A stretch of 64,000 nt of DNA from Candidatus Rokuibacteriota bacterium (lineage in GTDB: Bacteria > Methylomirabilota > Methylomirabilia > Rokubacteriales > CSP1-6): positions 1-64,000 of the forward strand of contig QHSP01000023.1 of NCBI GenBank assembly GCA_003220495.1. The letters run 5' to 3'. A program made the translations under genes and the position numbers. Below are positions 28,937 through 38,802 of the stretch, piece by piece. The notes beneath the pieces are model-generated. The model ran no database searches. It worked only from the letters and a program-made list of their open reading frames with translations, and was not told where the DNA came from. Position 1 is the stretch's first letter. Each line of letters starts with the position of its first letter.

Positions 28937-29770
28937 ATGACGGCCTGGATGCGCTTCTACCGGAACCGGCTCGCGGTGCTCGGCCTCGCGCTGATCCTGG
29001 TGCTGGCGCTGAGCGCGGCGCTGGCGCCCTGGCTCGCGCCCTATGATCCGGCCCGGCAGAGCCTCGTCGAGAAGCGCTCGAAGCCCGGCGCCAAGTACTG
29101 GCTCGGGGCCGACGAGTTCGGGCGCGACATCCTCTCGCGCGTGATCTACGGCTCGCGAGTGGCGCTGCTGGTCGGCGTGCTGTCCGTGCTGATCGCGGTG
29201 GCCGGCGGCCTCGTGCTGGGGACGATCTCCGGCTTCGCCGGCGGCTGGGTCGACGCGGTGATGATGCGCGGGATCGAGATCCTCCTCGCCTTTCCCTACC
29301 TGCTGCTGGCCCTCGCGATCGTGGCGGCCATGGGCACCGGCGCCTTGAACACCACGATCGCCGTCGGCGTGTGGGGGATCCCGACGGTGACCCGGATGGT
29401 CCGCGGCGCGGTGCTGGCGCTTCGCGAGACCGAGTACGTCGGCGCCGCGCGCGCGCTGGGGGCCGCCACGCCGGCCCTGCTCCGACGCCACATCCTGCCG
29501 AACATCGTCCCCGGGCTGGTCGTCTACGCGACGCTCTTCATGGCGAACGCGATCCTGTTGGAGGCGGCGCTGTCCTTCCTCGGGCTCGGCGTTCAGCCGC
29601 CGACGGCGTCGTGGGGGCTGATGGTCTCCACCGGCCGTGACGTTCTGCTGGTCGCTCCGCACGTGGCGACGGTGCCCGGCGTCGCGATCATGATCGCCGT
29701 GCTCGCGTTCAACCTCGTGGGCGACGGACTGCGTGACGCGCTCGACCCGCGACTGCGCGGGAGCGCTTGA
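28937..29770 (+). CDS. ABC transporter permease, DppC type
   Basis: WLGADEFGRDILSRVIYGSR, EYVGAARALGAATPALLRRHILPN. Confidence 0.93.
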   Translation: MTAWMRFYRNRLAVLGLALILVLALSAALAPWLAPYDPARQSLVEKRSKPGAKYWLGADEFGRDILSRVIYGSRVALLVGVLSVLIAVAGGLVLGTISGFAGGWVDAVMMRGIEILLAFPYLLLALAIVAAMGTGALNTTIAVGVWGIPTVTRMVRGAVLALRETEYVGAARALGAATPALLRRHILPNIVPGLVVYATLFMANAILLEAALSFLGLGVQPPTASWGLMVSTGRDVLLVAPHVATVPGVAIMIAVLAFNLVGDGLRDALDPRLRGSA

Positions 29771-29815
29771 AGCTCGGCCCGCGGCACGGGTATCATCCCG
29801 GGCAGGAGGTGTCCC

Positions 29816-30715
29816 GTGGCGGCGCGAAGGGGACGTCCCACTCTCCGTGACCTGATCCAGCAGCCGATGCCCGTGACCGCGCCGCTGGTGCTCAATCCGT
29901 TGATGGCGCGCATGGCCGAGGCGGCCGGGTTTCCGGCAGGCTATCTGGGCGGCGGCTCGACGGGGTATCAGAAGGTCGCGCTCGAGGCGAACCTGAACGT
30001 GACCGAGATGTGCCAGACGGCCGTCGAGATCGGCGCCGTCTCCTCGCTCCCGCTCATCCTGGACGGGGCGTGTGGCTACGGCGACCCGATGCACATGCAC
30101 CGGACGATCGGCATGAGCGAGGCCGCTGGCTTCGCCGCGATCGAGATCGAGGACCAGCTGGTCCCCAAGCGTGCCCACCATCACGCCGGCATCGAGCACA
30201 TGATCTCGGCCGAGCTGATGGCGGCCAAGGTGAAAGAGGCCGTGGCGGCCCGGCGCAACCCGGACTTCCTCATCGTCGCGCGCACCAACGCCATGCGGGC
30301 GAGCAACATGGACGACGCGCTCCGGCGCGGCGAGGCCTATCGTCGGGCCGGCGCCGATCTCCTGCTGCTCTCGATGGCGCACAAACCGGAACAGCTGCGC
30401 ACGATCTCCGAGCGGCTCGGCGGCCCGCTCATGTACCTCGCCGGGCGCGGCGGTCTCGCGGGTCTCGGCCTGACCCTGGCCGATCTCGGCGGGCTCGGCT
30501 ACAAGATCGTGGCCGATCCCTCGACGCCCTTGCTGGCGGCGTACGCCGCGTGGAAGAAGATCTACGAGGAGCTCGCCGACGGGTTCGGCGCCAACACCAA
30601 GACGAAGCCCGACTGGAGTCCGGTGGAAAAGGACATGCTGGGCGTGATCGATCTCGAGAAGCTCCTGGCGATCGAGCGCGCGACCGTCGAGAACGGCGGC
30701 CAGTCCAGGAGGTAA
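29816..30715 (+). CDS. Isocitrate lyase/PEP mutase family protein
   Basis: LDGACGYGDPMHMHRT, GFAAIEIEDQLVPKRAHHHAG, RTNAMRA; GTG start. Confidence 0.88.
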   Translation: MAARRGRPTLRDLIQQPMPVTAPLVLNPLMARMAEAAGFPAGYLGGGSTGYQKVALEANLNVTEMCQTAVEIGAVSSLPLILDGACGYGDPMHMHRTIGMSEAAGFAAIEIEDQLVPKRAHHHAGIEHMISAELMAAKVKEAVAARRNPDFLIVARTNAMRASNMDDALRRGEAYRRAGADLLLLSMAHKPEQLRTISERLGGPLMYLAGRGGLAGLGLTLADLGGLGYKIVADPSTPLLAAYAAWKKIYEELADGFGANTKTKPDWSPVEKDMLGVIDLEKLLAIERATVENGGQSRR

Positions 30716-30717
30716 CG

Positions 30718-32025
30718 ATGCTCACAAGAGACGACAACGAGCTGATGTGTCGGGTCGGCCGTGGCACGGCGATGGGCGACCTGCTCCGCCAGTACTGGAT
30801 GCCGTTCCTGCCCTCCACGGAGCTGCCGGAGCCCGACTGCCCCCCGAAGAAGGTGCGCCTGCTCGGGGAGGACCTGGTCGCCTTCCGCGACACGCGAGGC
30901 CGGGTCGGACTGCTCGCGGCCAACTGTCCGCATCGCGGCGCGTCGCTGTTCTTCGGCCGCAACGAGGAGTGCGGGATCCGCTGCGTGTACCACGGCTGGA
31001 AGTTCGACGTGTCCGGCCAATGTATCGACATGCCCAACGAGCCCGCGGAGAGCGCCTTCAAGGACAAGGTGCGCGCCCGCGCCTACTCCTGCCGCGACGT
31101 CAACGGAGTCCTGTGGACGTATATGGGGCCGCGCGCCGAGGCGCCGGCGTTTCCCGCGTTCGAGGTCAACACCTTGCCAGCCGACCATGTCTACCCGCCG
31201 CTCCTGATGCTCGAAGAGTGCAACTGGGTCCAGGCGCTCGAGGGCGACATCGACTCCTCGCACATCGACTACGTCCACGCCAAGCTACGTCCGGACGTCA
31301 AGCAGCGCGGCACGTTTCATCCGGACAAGCGGCCGCGCCTCGAGCTCCTGCCGACGGATTACGGCGCCTGCTACTCGGCTCGGCGGCGCTGGGACGTCGA
31401 CGGCCTCTCCTGGCACCGCATCACGCAGTTCATCCTGCCGTTCTTCTCGATGATCGCCGCCAGCGACCCGAACCTCGTCTCGGCGCGCGCGTGGGTTCCG
31501 CTCGACGACCATTACAACCTCCAGATCATGATGCGCGGGCGACTGGACCGGCCGGTGACGGACCAGGAGCGCGCGCTGACGCGCAACCCGTTCGATGCCT
31601 GGGGCGGTTATCTCGAGGCGACGAGCGATCCGCGGACGCGGTACTACACGAAGGCGAACATTCACAACGACTATCTGGTCGACCGCCAGCTCGCCAGGAA
31701 CGAGCTCATGATCGGCATCCCGTTCCTGGTCAACCTCCAGGATCGCGCGATGACGGAGACGATGGGGCCCATCTACGACCGCACGCAAGAGCATCTGGGG
31801 ACCACCGACGCGATGGTCATCTACGTCCGGCGCCGCCTGATCGAGGCCGCGCGAGCCCTTCGCGAGCACGGCCTGGTGCCGGCGAACGTCGACGACGCCT
31901 CCATGTGCCGGGTGCGTCCGGCCTCCGTGCTGCTGCCGGAAGGCGACAGCTGGATCACGGCGACCGAGAAGGCGCGCCAATCCGACGCGGGCGTGCCGAT
32001 CGCCTGGGTGCCATTCGCGCAGTGA
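30718..32025 (+). CDS. Rieske [2Fe-2S] aromatic ring-hydroxylating oxygenase, alpha subunit (phthalate dioxygenase-like)
   Basis: Rieske CPHRGASLFFGRNEECGIRCVYHGWKFD; mononuclear Fe site NWVQALEGDIDSSHIDYVH. Confidence 0.9.
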   Translation: MLTRDDNELMCRVGRGTAMGDLLRQYWMPFLPSTELPEPDCPPKKVRLLGEDLVAFRDTRGRVGLLAANCPHRGASLFFGRNEECGIRCVYHGWKFDVSGQCIDMPNEPAESAFKDKVRARAYSCRDVNGVLWTYMGPRAEAPAFPAFEVNTLPADHVYPPLLMLEECNWVQALEGDIDSSHIDYVHAKLRPDVKQRGTFHPDKRPRLELLPTDYGACYSARRRWDVDGLSWHRITQFILPFFSMIAASDPNLVSARAWVPLDDHYNLQIMMRGRLDRPVTDQERALTRNPFDAWGGYLEATSDPRTRYYTKANIHNDYLVDRQLARNELMIGIPFLVNLQDRAMTETMGPIYDRTQEHLGTTDAMVIYVRRRLIEAARALREHGLVPANVDDASMCRVRPASVLLPEGDSWITATEKARQSDAGVPIAWVPFAQ

Positions 32026-32300
32026 GTAATCGGGACGAGAGCGAGACGGTCCACGACCTCGCGTACTACGAGGCGGTGCCGTACCTGCTCGTGGTCGAGT
32101 CGGTCGAGCGCGAGGGCCAGTGGCTCCGGCGGGCCGAGTACCCGGAATTACCCGGATGCGCCGCTGAGGCAGAGTCGGCGGTCGAGGCGATCGAGATGCT
32201 CGAGAGCGAGCGCCGACGCCTCATCCAATTGTTGTGGGATCGTGGCGCACCGATCCCAACTCCGCGCGCTCCCCTCCGCCGAACGCTGATCACTCGGTAG
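32022..32300 (+). CDS. HicB-fold antitoxin-like protein (orphan)
   Basis: YYEAVPYLLVVESVEREGQWLRRAEYPELPGCAAEAESAVEAIEMLESERRRLI; GTG overlaps upstream stop by 4 nt. Confidence 0.75.
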   Translation: MSNRDESETVHDLAYYEAVPYLLVVESVEREGQWLRRAEYPELPGCAAEAESAVEAIEMLESERRRLIQLLWDRGAPIPTPRAPLRRTLITR

Positions 32301-32433
32301 GCCTTTCCGACGCCGCGCTATGTATGCACGGCGTGTAAGTGTTACGCGACTGTCCAATCTGGAATACTCACCGCGCGCAATCCGTCCAATCGCCAGATTC
32401 GAACAATCGCTCACTTGGCGACGGTCAGGCTCC

Positions 32434-32448
32434 TGGCATCTCGGTTGC
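32434..32448 (+). promoter_or_regulatory. Putative sigma-54 (-24/-12) promoter of glycan locus
   Basis: TGGCATCTCGGTTGC: GG and GC elements separated by exactly 10 nt; about 50 bp before a GGGAGG-preceded GTG start. Confidence 0.6.
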
Positions 32449-32498
32449 CATAGAGAGCGCCGGATTTCGTCGGGCCATTCAAAAAGGGAGGACCCTCG

Positions 32499-35065
32499 TG
32501 CAGCCTCGAGCCGTCGCGTTCGCGTCATCCGGCCGGCTCGACTCCTGTCCATTGGCCAGCGAGCCACTCGAGGCCCGGGGTCGGTTCTTCTTCGCCGGCC
32601 CCGAGAAAGTCCTGCTCAAGGGAATCACCTACGGGCCATTCGCCCCCGCCGGCGACGGCGACCAGTTCCCGGACCCTCAGACGGTCGAGACCGACCTGGC
32701 TCTCATGAACGAGCTCGGGGCCAACACTCTCAGGACGTTCACGGTCCCGCCGCGCTGGTTGCTCGATCTGACGGCGCGCCGAGGTATGCGCGTGATGGTC
32801 GGCATCCCCTGGGCCGAGCACGTGTGCTTCCTCGACTCGAAAGAGCTGACCCGGAGTATTCGCGACACGGTGGCGCGGGCGGCCGAGCAGTGCGAAGGCC
32901 ATCCCGCCGTGGCGGCATTGCTCGTGGGCAACGAGATCCCCTCGGATATCGTTCGCTGGTACGGTGCCAAGCGAGTCGCCGCCTTCTTGCGCGAGCTGGT
33001 GGACGTGGTCAAGAGCCGCGAGCCCGGGCGGCTCGTCGGCTACGCCAACTTCCCTTCGACCGAGTATCTCGAAACCGATTTCACCGACTTCCTCGCGTTC
33101 AACGTCTACCTGCACCGCGAGGAGGATTTGCGCCGCTATCTCTACCGTCTGCACACGCTCGCCGGCGACCGGCCGCTCGTGCTCACGGAGTTCGGCATGG
33201 ACTCCGGCCGCGAAGGCCGCGAGCGGCAGGCGTCCACGCTCTCCTGGCAGGTGCGGACCGCGCTCACGATGGGCGCGGCCGGCACCTTCCCGTTCTCGTT
33301 CACGGACGAGTGGTTCACCGGCGGCTACGAGATCCAGGACTGGGCATTCGGCCTGGTCGACCGCGAGCGGCGGCCCAAGCCCGCGTTTCACGCGGTGCAG
33401 CGCTGGTACGCGTCCGACGAGCTGCCGCCCCTGCCCGAGTACCCGAAGGTGTCCATCGTCGTCTGCGCCTACAACGCCGAGAGCACGATGGACGCGTGCC
33501 TCGAATCGCTTCAGAGCTTGCGCTACCCCGCCTACGAGGTGGTGGTGGTCGACGACGGCTCCAAGGACCGGACCGGCGCGATCGCGGACCAGTACGACGC
33601 CGTGCACGTCGTCCACCAGGAGAACAAGGGGCTGAGCGCGGCCCGCAACGTCGGGATCGCGCATTCCCGCGGCGACATCGTGGCGTTCACCGATTCCGAT
33701 TGCGTCGCGGATCCTGACTGGCTCTACTATCTCGTCGCGACGTTCATCTCCTCCGGGCTGCCGGCGGTCGGCGGACCCAATTTGCCGCCTCCCGAGGACT
33801 CCTTCGTCGCGTCCTGCGTGGCGTCGTCTCCGGGCGGCCCTCTCCACGTGCTGTTGAACGACGAGGAGGCCGAGCACATTCCCGGGTGCAACATGGCGTT
33901 CCGCCGCGAGGTGCTCGAGGAGATCAGTGGCTTCGATCCGATCTACCGAGCCGCCGGCGACGACGTCGACCTCTGCTGGCGACTACAAGAACGGGGTCAT
34001 CGGATCGGCTTCAGCCCAGCCGCGATGGTCTGGCATTTCCGGCGCAACACCGTCCAGGCTTACATCGGCCAGCAGCGCGGATACGGCAAGGCCGAGGCGC
34101 TCCTGTACTTCAGGCATCCCCATCGCTTCAACGCCCTCCTCTACTCGCGCTGGCGCGGCCGGATCTACGGCGGCATCTCGTCGCTGTTCTCGTGGCGCCG
34201 GCCGGTGGTCTACGGCGGTGTCTTCGGCCGCGGCCTGTTCCAGACGCTGTACCAGCCGCCCCAGAGCTTCCTCGCGCATCTGCCCTTCACGTTCGAGTGG
34301 AACGTGGCGGCCGCCGCCCTCGTGCTGCTGGCGTTGGCGCGCCGGAGCTGGGCGATGGCGGCGCTGGGCCTGCTCCCGCTCATGCTCACGTGGGGCTCGT
34401 GCCTGGGCGCTGCGCTGCGCGCGCGCGTGGATCCCCCCGCCGACTTCTTCCGTGGGCGTCTGATGATCGCGCTGCTGACGTATCTGGGCCCGCTGCTCCG
34501 TTGCGTCGAACGATATCGCTGGTGGATCCGCGGTCTTTCCGCCGCGGAGCCGGTGCGGCGAAGCCGATCGCGCATGTTGCCTCTGTCGTGGCGCGAGTGC
34601 GCGTTCTCGCTGTCGTTCTGGAGCGAGAACGGCCTCGAGAAGGAGGCGATCCTGCACGGGCTCCGGGAGGGTGTCACCGCCCGCAAGTACCTGGTCCTGG
34701 TGGACCAGGGATGGAGCGACTGGGATCTCGAGGTCCACGGCGGTCTCTGGTCCAGGGCGCGGATCAAGGTCGCCTCCGAGAACCACGGCGGCGAGCGTCG
34801 GGTCCTCCGTATCAAGTGCGAGATTCGAGGCTCGTGGCTCCTGAGCCTGGGCACGCTGAGCGCGATCACGCTCGCGCTGCTGGGTCTGAAGATCGGCTTC
34901 GTGCCGTTGATTCTCACCGCCGCCGCGCTCGTCATGAGCGTCGCGTTCGTTCGGGAGGGCCTGGGCCTCGGCCGGATGGTCCACGAGGTGCTCCAGACGG
35001 TGGCGCGCCGTGCGCGGCTGCATCACGCCCCGCGCCTTCAGGATTTCCCGGCCCCGGTGAAGTGA
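32499..35065 (+). CDS. Fusion: clan GH-A (GH2/GH5-like TIM barrel) glycoside hydrolase + GT2 glycosyltransferase + C-terminal TM segments
   Basis: GH acid/base LVGNEIPSD and nucleophile LTEFGMD; GT2 VSIVVCAYNAE, VVVDDGSKD, DSDC, GDDVDLCWR; hydrophobic C-terminal segments. GTG 32499 with SD; ORF track start 32339. Confidence 0.85.
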
Positions 35066-36846
35066 GCCGCGTCGCCCGCCGGGTCCTGCCCTACCTGCGC
35101 GCGCACCGAGGGGCGCTCCTGTGGGCGCTCGTCCAGGTGCTGCTCCTCGGCGTGTGCGAGCTGCTGAAACCGTGGCCGCTCAAGGTGATCATCGATTCGG
35201 TGCTGGGCGGGCACCCGCTGCCGTGGGGGCTCGCAGCCGGATGGTCGCCGTCCTCGGTCCTTGTCGCGGCGTGCGCCGCCCTGGTGCTCGTCTACGCGCT
35301 GCTCGCGGCTCTGACCGTGCTGAACAACTACACGACGATCGGCATCGGTCAGCGGATGGTGAACGATCTGCGCGGCAGCCTCTACGGTCACCTGCATCGG
35401 CTCTCGCTCGCGTTTCACAGCCGTGCGGCGGCCGGGGATCTGCTCTACCGCGTGACGGCGGACACGCTGGCCCTGCAAACGCTCACGATGAACTGCTTCT
35501 TCCCCGCGGTCTCCGCGCTGGTCTTCCTCGTCGGGATGAGCGTGATCATGTTCCGGCTCGACGCCGGGCTCACCCTGCTGGCCCTGGCCGTGTGCCCGGC
35601 GCTGTTCCTCGCCATCGCGCGGCTGAACGGACGCATCATGCGGGCCGCCGGCCACATGCGGGCCAGCGAAAGCCAGGTCTACGCGCACGTGCAGCGCAGC
35701 ATGTCGGCGGTGCGGGTGATCCAGGCCTTCACGCGCGAGGACGACGAGCACCGCCGGTTCATGGCGCTGTCCGGGCAAAGCCTCGCCGCCGGTCTGCGGC
35801 TCTACATGCTGCAGACCCTCTCGTCGGGCGTGGTCAGCGTGGTGATCGCCTGCGGGACGGCTGCGCTCGTGTGGGTCGGCGCCCGCCACGTCCTCGACGG
35901 CACCCTCTCCGTCGGCTCGCTGGTCATCTTCGTCTCCTATCTGGCCTCCCTGTACGCGCCGATCAACAGCATGTTCCAGACCTACGGCCTGGCCCAGTCC
36001 TCCGTGGTGGGAGTCCAGCGCGTCTTCGAGGTCCTCGACGTCGAGCGCGACCTCGTCGATGGGCGGCGCGAGTTTCCCGCCGGCGGCGCGCGCGGCGAGG
36101 TGGTGTACGAGGACGTCTCGTTCGAGTACACGGCGGGCCGGCCCGTGCTCCAGGCGGTGACGCTCCGGGTCGCGCCGGGACAGAAGGTGGCGGTGGTCGG
36201 TGCGACCGGCGCTGGCAAGTCCACCTTGCTGAGCCTGCTGCCGCGTTTCTACGACCCGACGGCCGGCCGCGTGCTCGTCGACAGCATCGATGTCAGGGAC
36301 TACAGAATGGCGTCGCTGCGCCGCCAGATCGCCATCGTTCCCCAGCCCGCGCTCGTGTTTCCGACGACCCTGGCCGAGAACATCGCCTTCGGACGGCCGG
36401 GCGCGCGCCGCGAGGAGATCGTCGAGGCGGCGCGGCTGGCCCGCATCGACGCGATGATCGCCGGATTGCCCGCGGGCTACGAGACGGTGGTGGGCGAGCA
36501 GGGCGTGACGCTCTCCGAAGGCGAGAAGCAGCGGCTCACCATCGCTCGGGCCATCCTCCGCGACTCGCCGATCCTCATCCTCGACGAGCCGACGTCCTCC
36601 CTCGACTCGGAGACCGAAGCGCTTCTGATGCAAGGCCTGGAACGGCTGACCGCCGGGCGCACGACGTTCATCATCGCCCACCGGCTATCGACCGTACGGA
36701 AGGCGGACCTGATCGTCGTGCTCCGCCAGGGGCAGATCGTGGAGCAGGGCGCCTTCGACGACCTGATCGCGCAGGGCGGGATGTTCGCCTCGCTCTACCG
36801 GCTGCAGACCGGGTCGCGTTCGGGCGTCACGCTCAGGGCTCCGTAG
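35062..36846 (+). CDS. ABC exporter, fused permease/ATPase (MsbA/NdvA-like)
   Basis: Walker A VGATGAGKSTLL, signature LSEGEKQRL, Walker B ILILDEPTS, TM domain; GTG overlaps previous stop by 4 nt. Confidence 0.92.
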   Translation: MSRVARRVLPYLRAHRGALLWALVQVLLLGVCELLKPWPLKVIIDSVLGGHPLPWGLAAGWSPSSVLVAACAALVLVYALLAALTVLNNYTTIGIGQRMVNDLRGSLYGHLHRLSLAFHSRAAAGDLLYRVTADTLALQTLTMNCFFPAVSALVFLVGMSVIMFRLDAGLTLLALAVCPALFLAIARLNGRIMRAAGHMRASESQVYAHVQRSMSAVRVIQAFTREDDEHRRFMALSGQSLAAGLRLYMLQTLSSGVVSVVIACGTAALVWVGARHVLDGTLSVGSLVIFVSYLASLYAPINSMFQTYGLAQSSVVGVQRVFEVLDVERDLVDGRREFPAGGARGEVVYEDVSFEYTAGRPVLQAVTLRVAPGQKVAVVGATGAGKSTLLSLLPRFYDPTAGRVLVDSIDVRDYRMASLRRQIAIVPQPALVFPTTLAENIAFGRPGARREEIVEAARLARIDAMIAGLPAGYETVVGEQGVTLSEGEKQRLTIARAILRDSPILILDEPTSSLDSETEALLMQGLERLTAGRTTFIIAHRLSTVRKADLIVVLRQGQIVEQGAFDDLIAQGGMFASLYRLQTGSRSGVTLRAP

Positions 36847-36874
36847 GTCCACCTGCGATCGACGAGGGACAGCG

Positions 36875-37606
36875 ATGACCCAGATGCCGGACCTGACCCG
36901 AGCGCGCCATCTGGACGAGATCGGCTGGTTTCTCTATCACGAAAAGTACCGCCGCGACGAGTTCGGCGGCTCGTACGCGGCCGAGCGGCTCGCGAACTCC
37001 CGACTTTTGCTCGCCGAGGTGGCGAGATTCCTCGGGCGAGACAGCGACTGGTTCCGGGACAAGACGGTCGTGAGCATCGGCTGCGGTTGCACCGGTGATC
37101 TCGCCGCGTTCCCCGCCGCCGTCAAGATCGCCATCGATCCCCTGCTCAACCTGTACCAGCAGCTCGGCATGCTGCTCGCCGACGAGACCGGCGGTCGAAC
37201 GGTGTATCTCTCGATCGGGGCGGAAGACCTGCCGCTGACCGACGAGGTCGCCGACGTGATCATCTGCCGGAACGCGCTCGATCACATGCACGATCCCAGC
37301 GCCGCCTTGAGCGAGCTCTCTCGGATCCTCCGCGACGACGGAGCGCTGTTCGTCAGCGTCGACATCGGCGGCCTTCCGACGCCCGACGAGCCGACGGTCT
37401 TCACGGTCGACAGTCTCCGCGCCGCCCTGCGGGAGCGGTTCGAGGTGGCGGTGCTGACCGACCATTCCGCGCCGCACAGCAAGGGGCGTAGCTGCAGCGT
37501 GAGACTCGTCGGCCGTAAGGCAGCACGGCCGAGGTTGATGCTCGACAAGCAGCAGCTCCTCGAGCGCTACGAGGCCCGCCTGGCGCAGGAGGAGCGCGCG
37601 CCATGA
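36875..37606 (+). CDS. Class I SAM-dependent methyltransferase
   Basis: VVSIGCGCTGDLAAFPAAVKIAIDPL, DVIICRNALDHMHDPSAALSELSRILRDDG. Confidence 0.85.
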   Translation: MTQMPDLTRARHLDEIGWFLYHEKYRRDEFGGSYAAERLANSRLLLAEVARFLGRDSDWFRDKTVVSIGCGCTGDLAAFPAAVKIAIDPLLNLYQQLGMLLADETGGRTVYLSIGAEDLPLTDEVADVIICRNALDHMHDPSAALSELSRILRDDGALFVSVDIGGLPTPDEPTVFTVDSLRAALRERFEVAVLTDHSAPHSKGRSCSVRLVGRKAARPRLMLDKQQLLERYEARLAQEERAP

Positions 37607-38745
37607 GCTTCACCGTCTGTGTCGGCTGCTACACGCTCCGCTACATCGCGGGCGGCGCCTACATGTGGATGTTCCTCAACTGGGTGCTCGGCTTCCAGGC
37701 CCTGGGTTGCCGCGTGATCTGGCTGGACTCCTCGGACATCGGACGGGCGCCCGATGCGGTCGCGCGCGATGTCGAGCTGCTCCGCCGGCGCCTCGTGCCG
37801 TACGGGTTGGACCGCGATCTGAGCGTGATCTACCGCGACGGCACACCGGTGCCGAGGACGACGGACGCGGCCGAGTGGCGCGATCTCGACGGAGCGCGGA
37901 GCGCTGATCTCTTCGTCAACCTGGGCTACGATCTCAGTCGCTCGGTTCGCGAGAGCTTTCGGCGCGCGGCGTTCGTCGACATCGACCCGGGATTGACACA
38001 GCTGTGGGCGCACGCGGGACAGCTCGACATCGGCTCCCACAACATCTACTTCACGCTTGGCGAGACGGTGGGGCAGCCCGGCTCGCGTATCCCGACCTGC
38101 GGCGTGCGCTGGCTGCACGTGCCGCCGCCGGTGTTCTTGCCGGCCTGGCCGATGGCGCGCGCGCACGACGAGGCGCCCTATACGACCGTGTCGAACTGGT
38201 GGGACGCAAACGGCTGGCTCGACGTCGACGGCACGCTCGTGGACAACAGCAAGCGGTCGGCGTTCCTCGAATACCTCGAGCTGCCGTCCCACACCAAGGC
38301 GCGGCTCGAGCTGGCGCTGCCGCTGGCGCCTGATCACGATCCGACCGGGGATTTGCAGACGCTGGCCCGAAACGGATGGCGGGTGCGGCACGTCTCCGGG
38401 GTCAGTGGCTGCCCCGACGCCCACCGCCGGTACGTCCAGGGTTCCCGCGGGGAATTCAGCTGCATGAAGCGGGGCTACCGGCTGCTGCAGACCGCGTGGA
38501 TCGGCGAGCGTTCCGTGAACTACCTCGCCTCCGGCAAGCCCGTGATCGTGGAGCACACCGGCCCGAGCCGCATCCTGCCGGACGCCGAGGGGCTCTTCCG
38601 GTTTCGTAACCCGGAGCAAGCCAGCGCGGCGCTCCGGGCGGTCGAATCGGACTACCCGCGCCACGCGCGGGCGGCCCGAGCACTGGCCGAGACGTATTTC
38701 GATGCGGTAAACGTGGCGCGGGCGGTCGCGGAGCGGGCCGCGTAG
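37603..38745 (+). CDS. GT-B-like glycosyltransferase-family protein, paralogue 1 of 3
   Basis: C-terminal GEFSCMKRGYRLLQTAWIGERSVNYLASGKPVIVEHTG resembling the GT-B donor site; 4-nt overlap with the methyltransferase. Confidence 0.65.
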   Translation: MSFTVCVGCYTLRYIAGGAYMWMFLNWVLGFQALGCRVIWLDSSDIGRAPDAVARDVELLRRRLVPYGLDRDLSVIYRDGTPVPRTTDAAEWRDLDGARSADLFVNLGYDLSRSVRESFRRAAFVDIDPGLTQLWAHAGQLDIGSHNIYFTLGETVGQPGSRIPTCGVRWLHVPPPVFLPAWPMARAHDEAPYTTVSNWWDANGWLDVDGTLVDNSKRSAFLEYLELPSHTKARLELALPLAPDHDPTGDLQTLARNGWRVRHVSGVSGCPDAHRRYVQGSRGEFSCMKRGYRLLQTAWIGERSVNYLASGKPVIVEHTGPSRILPDAEGLFRFRNPEQASAALRAVESDYPRHARAARALAETYFDAVNVARAVAERAA

Positions 38746-38802
38746 CCCGTTCGGCCACCGAGGGCGTCCGCGAGCCGGCATTCGGGGGGCGCGGCGAGCA
38801 CA

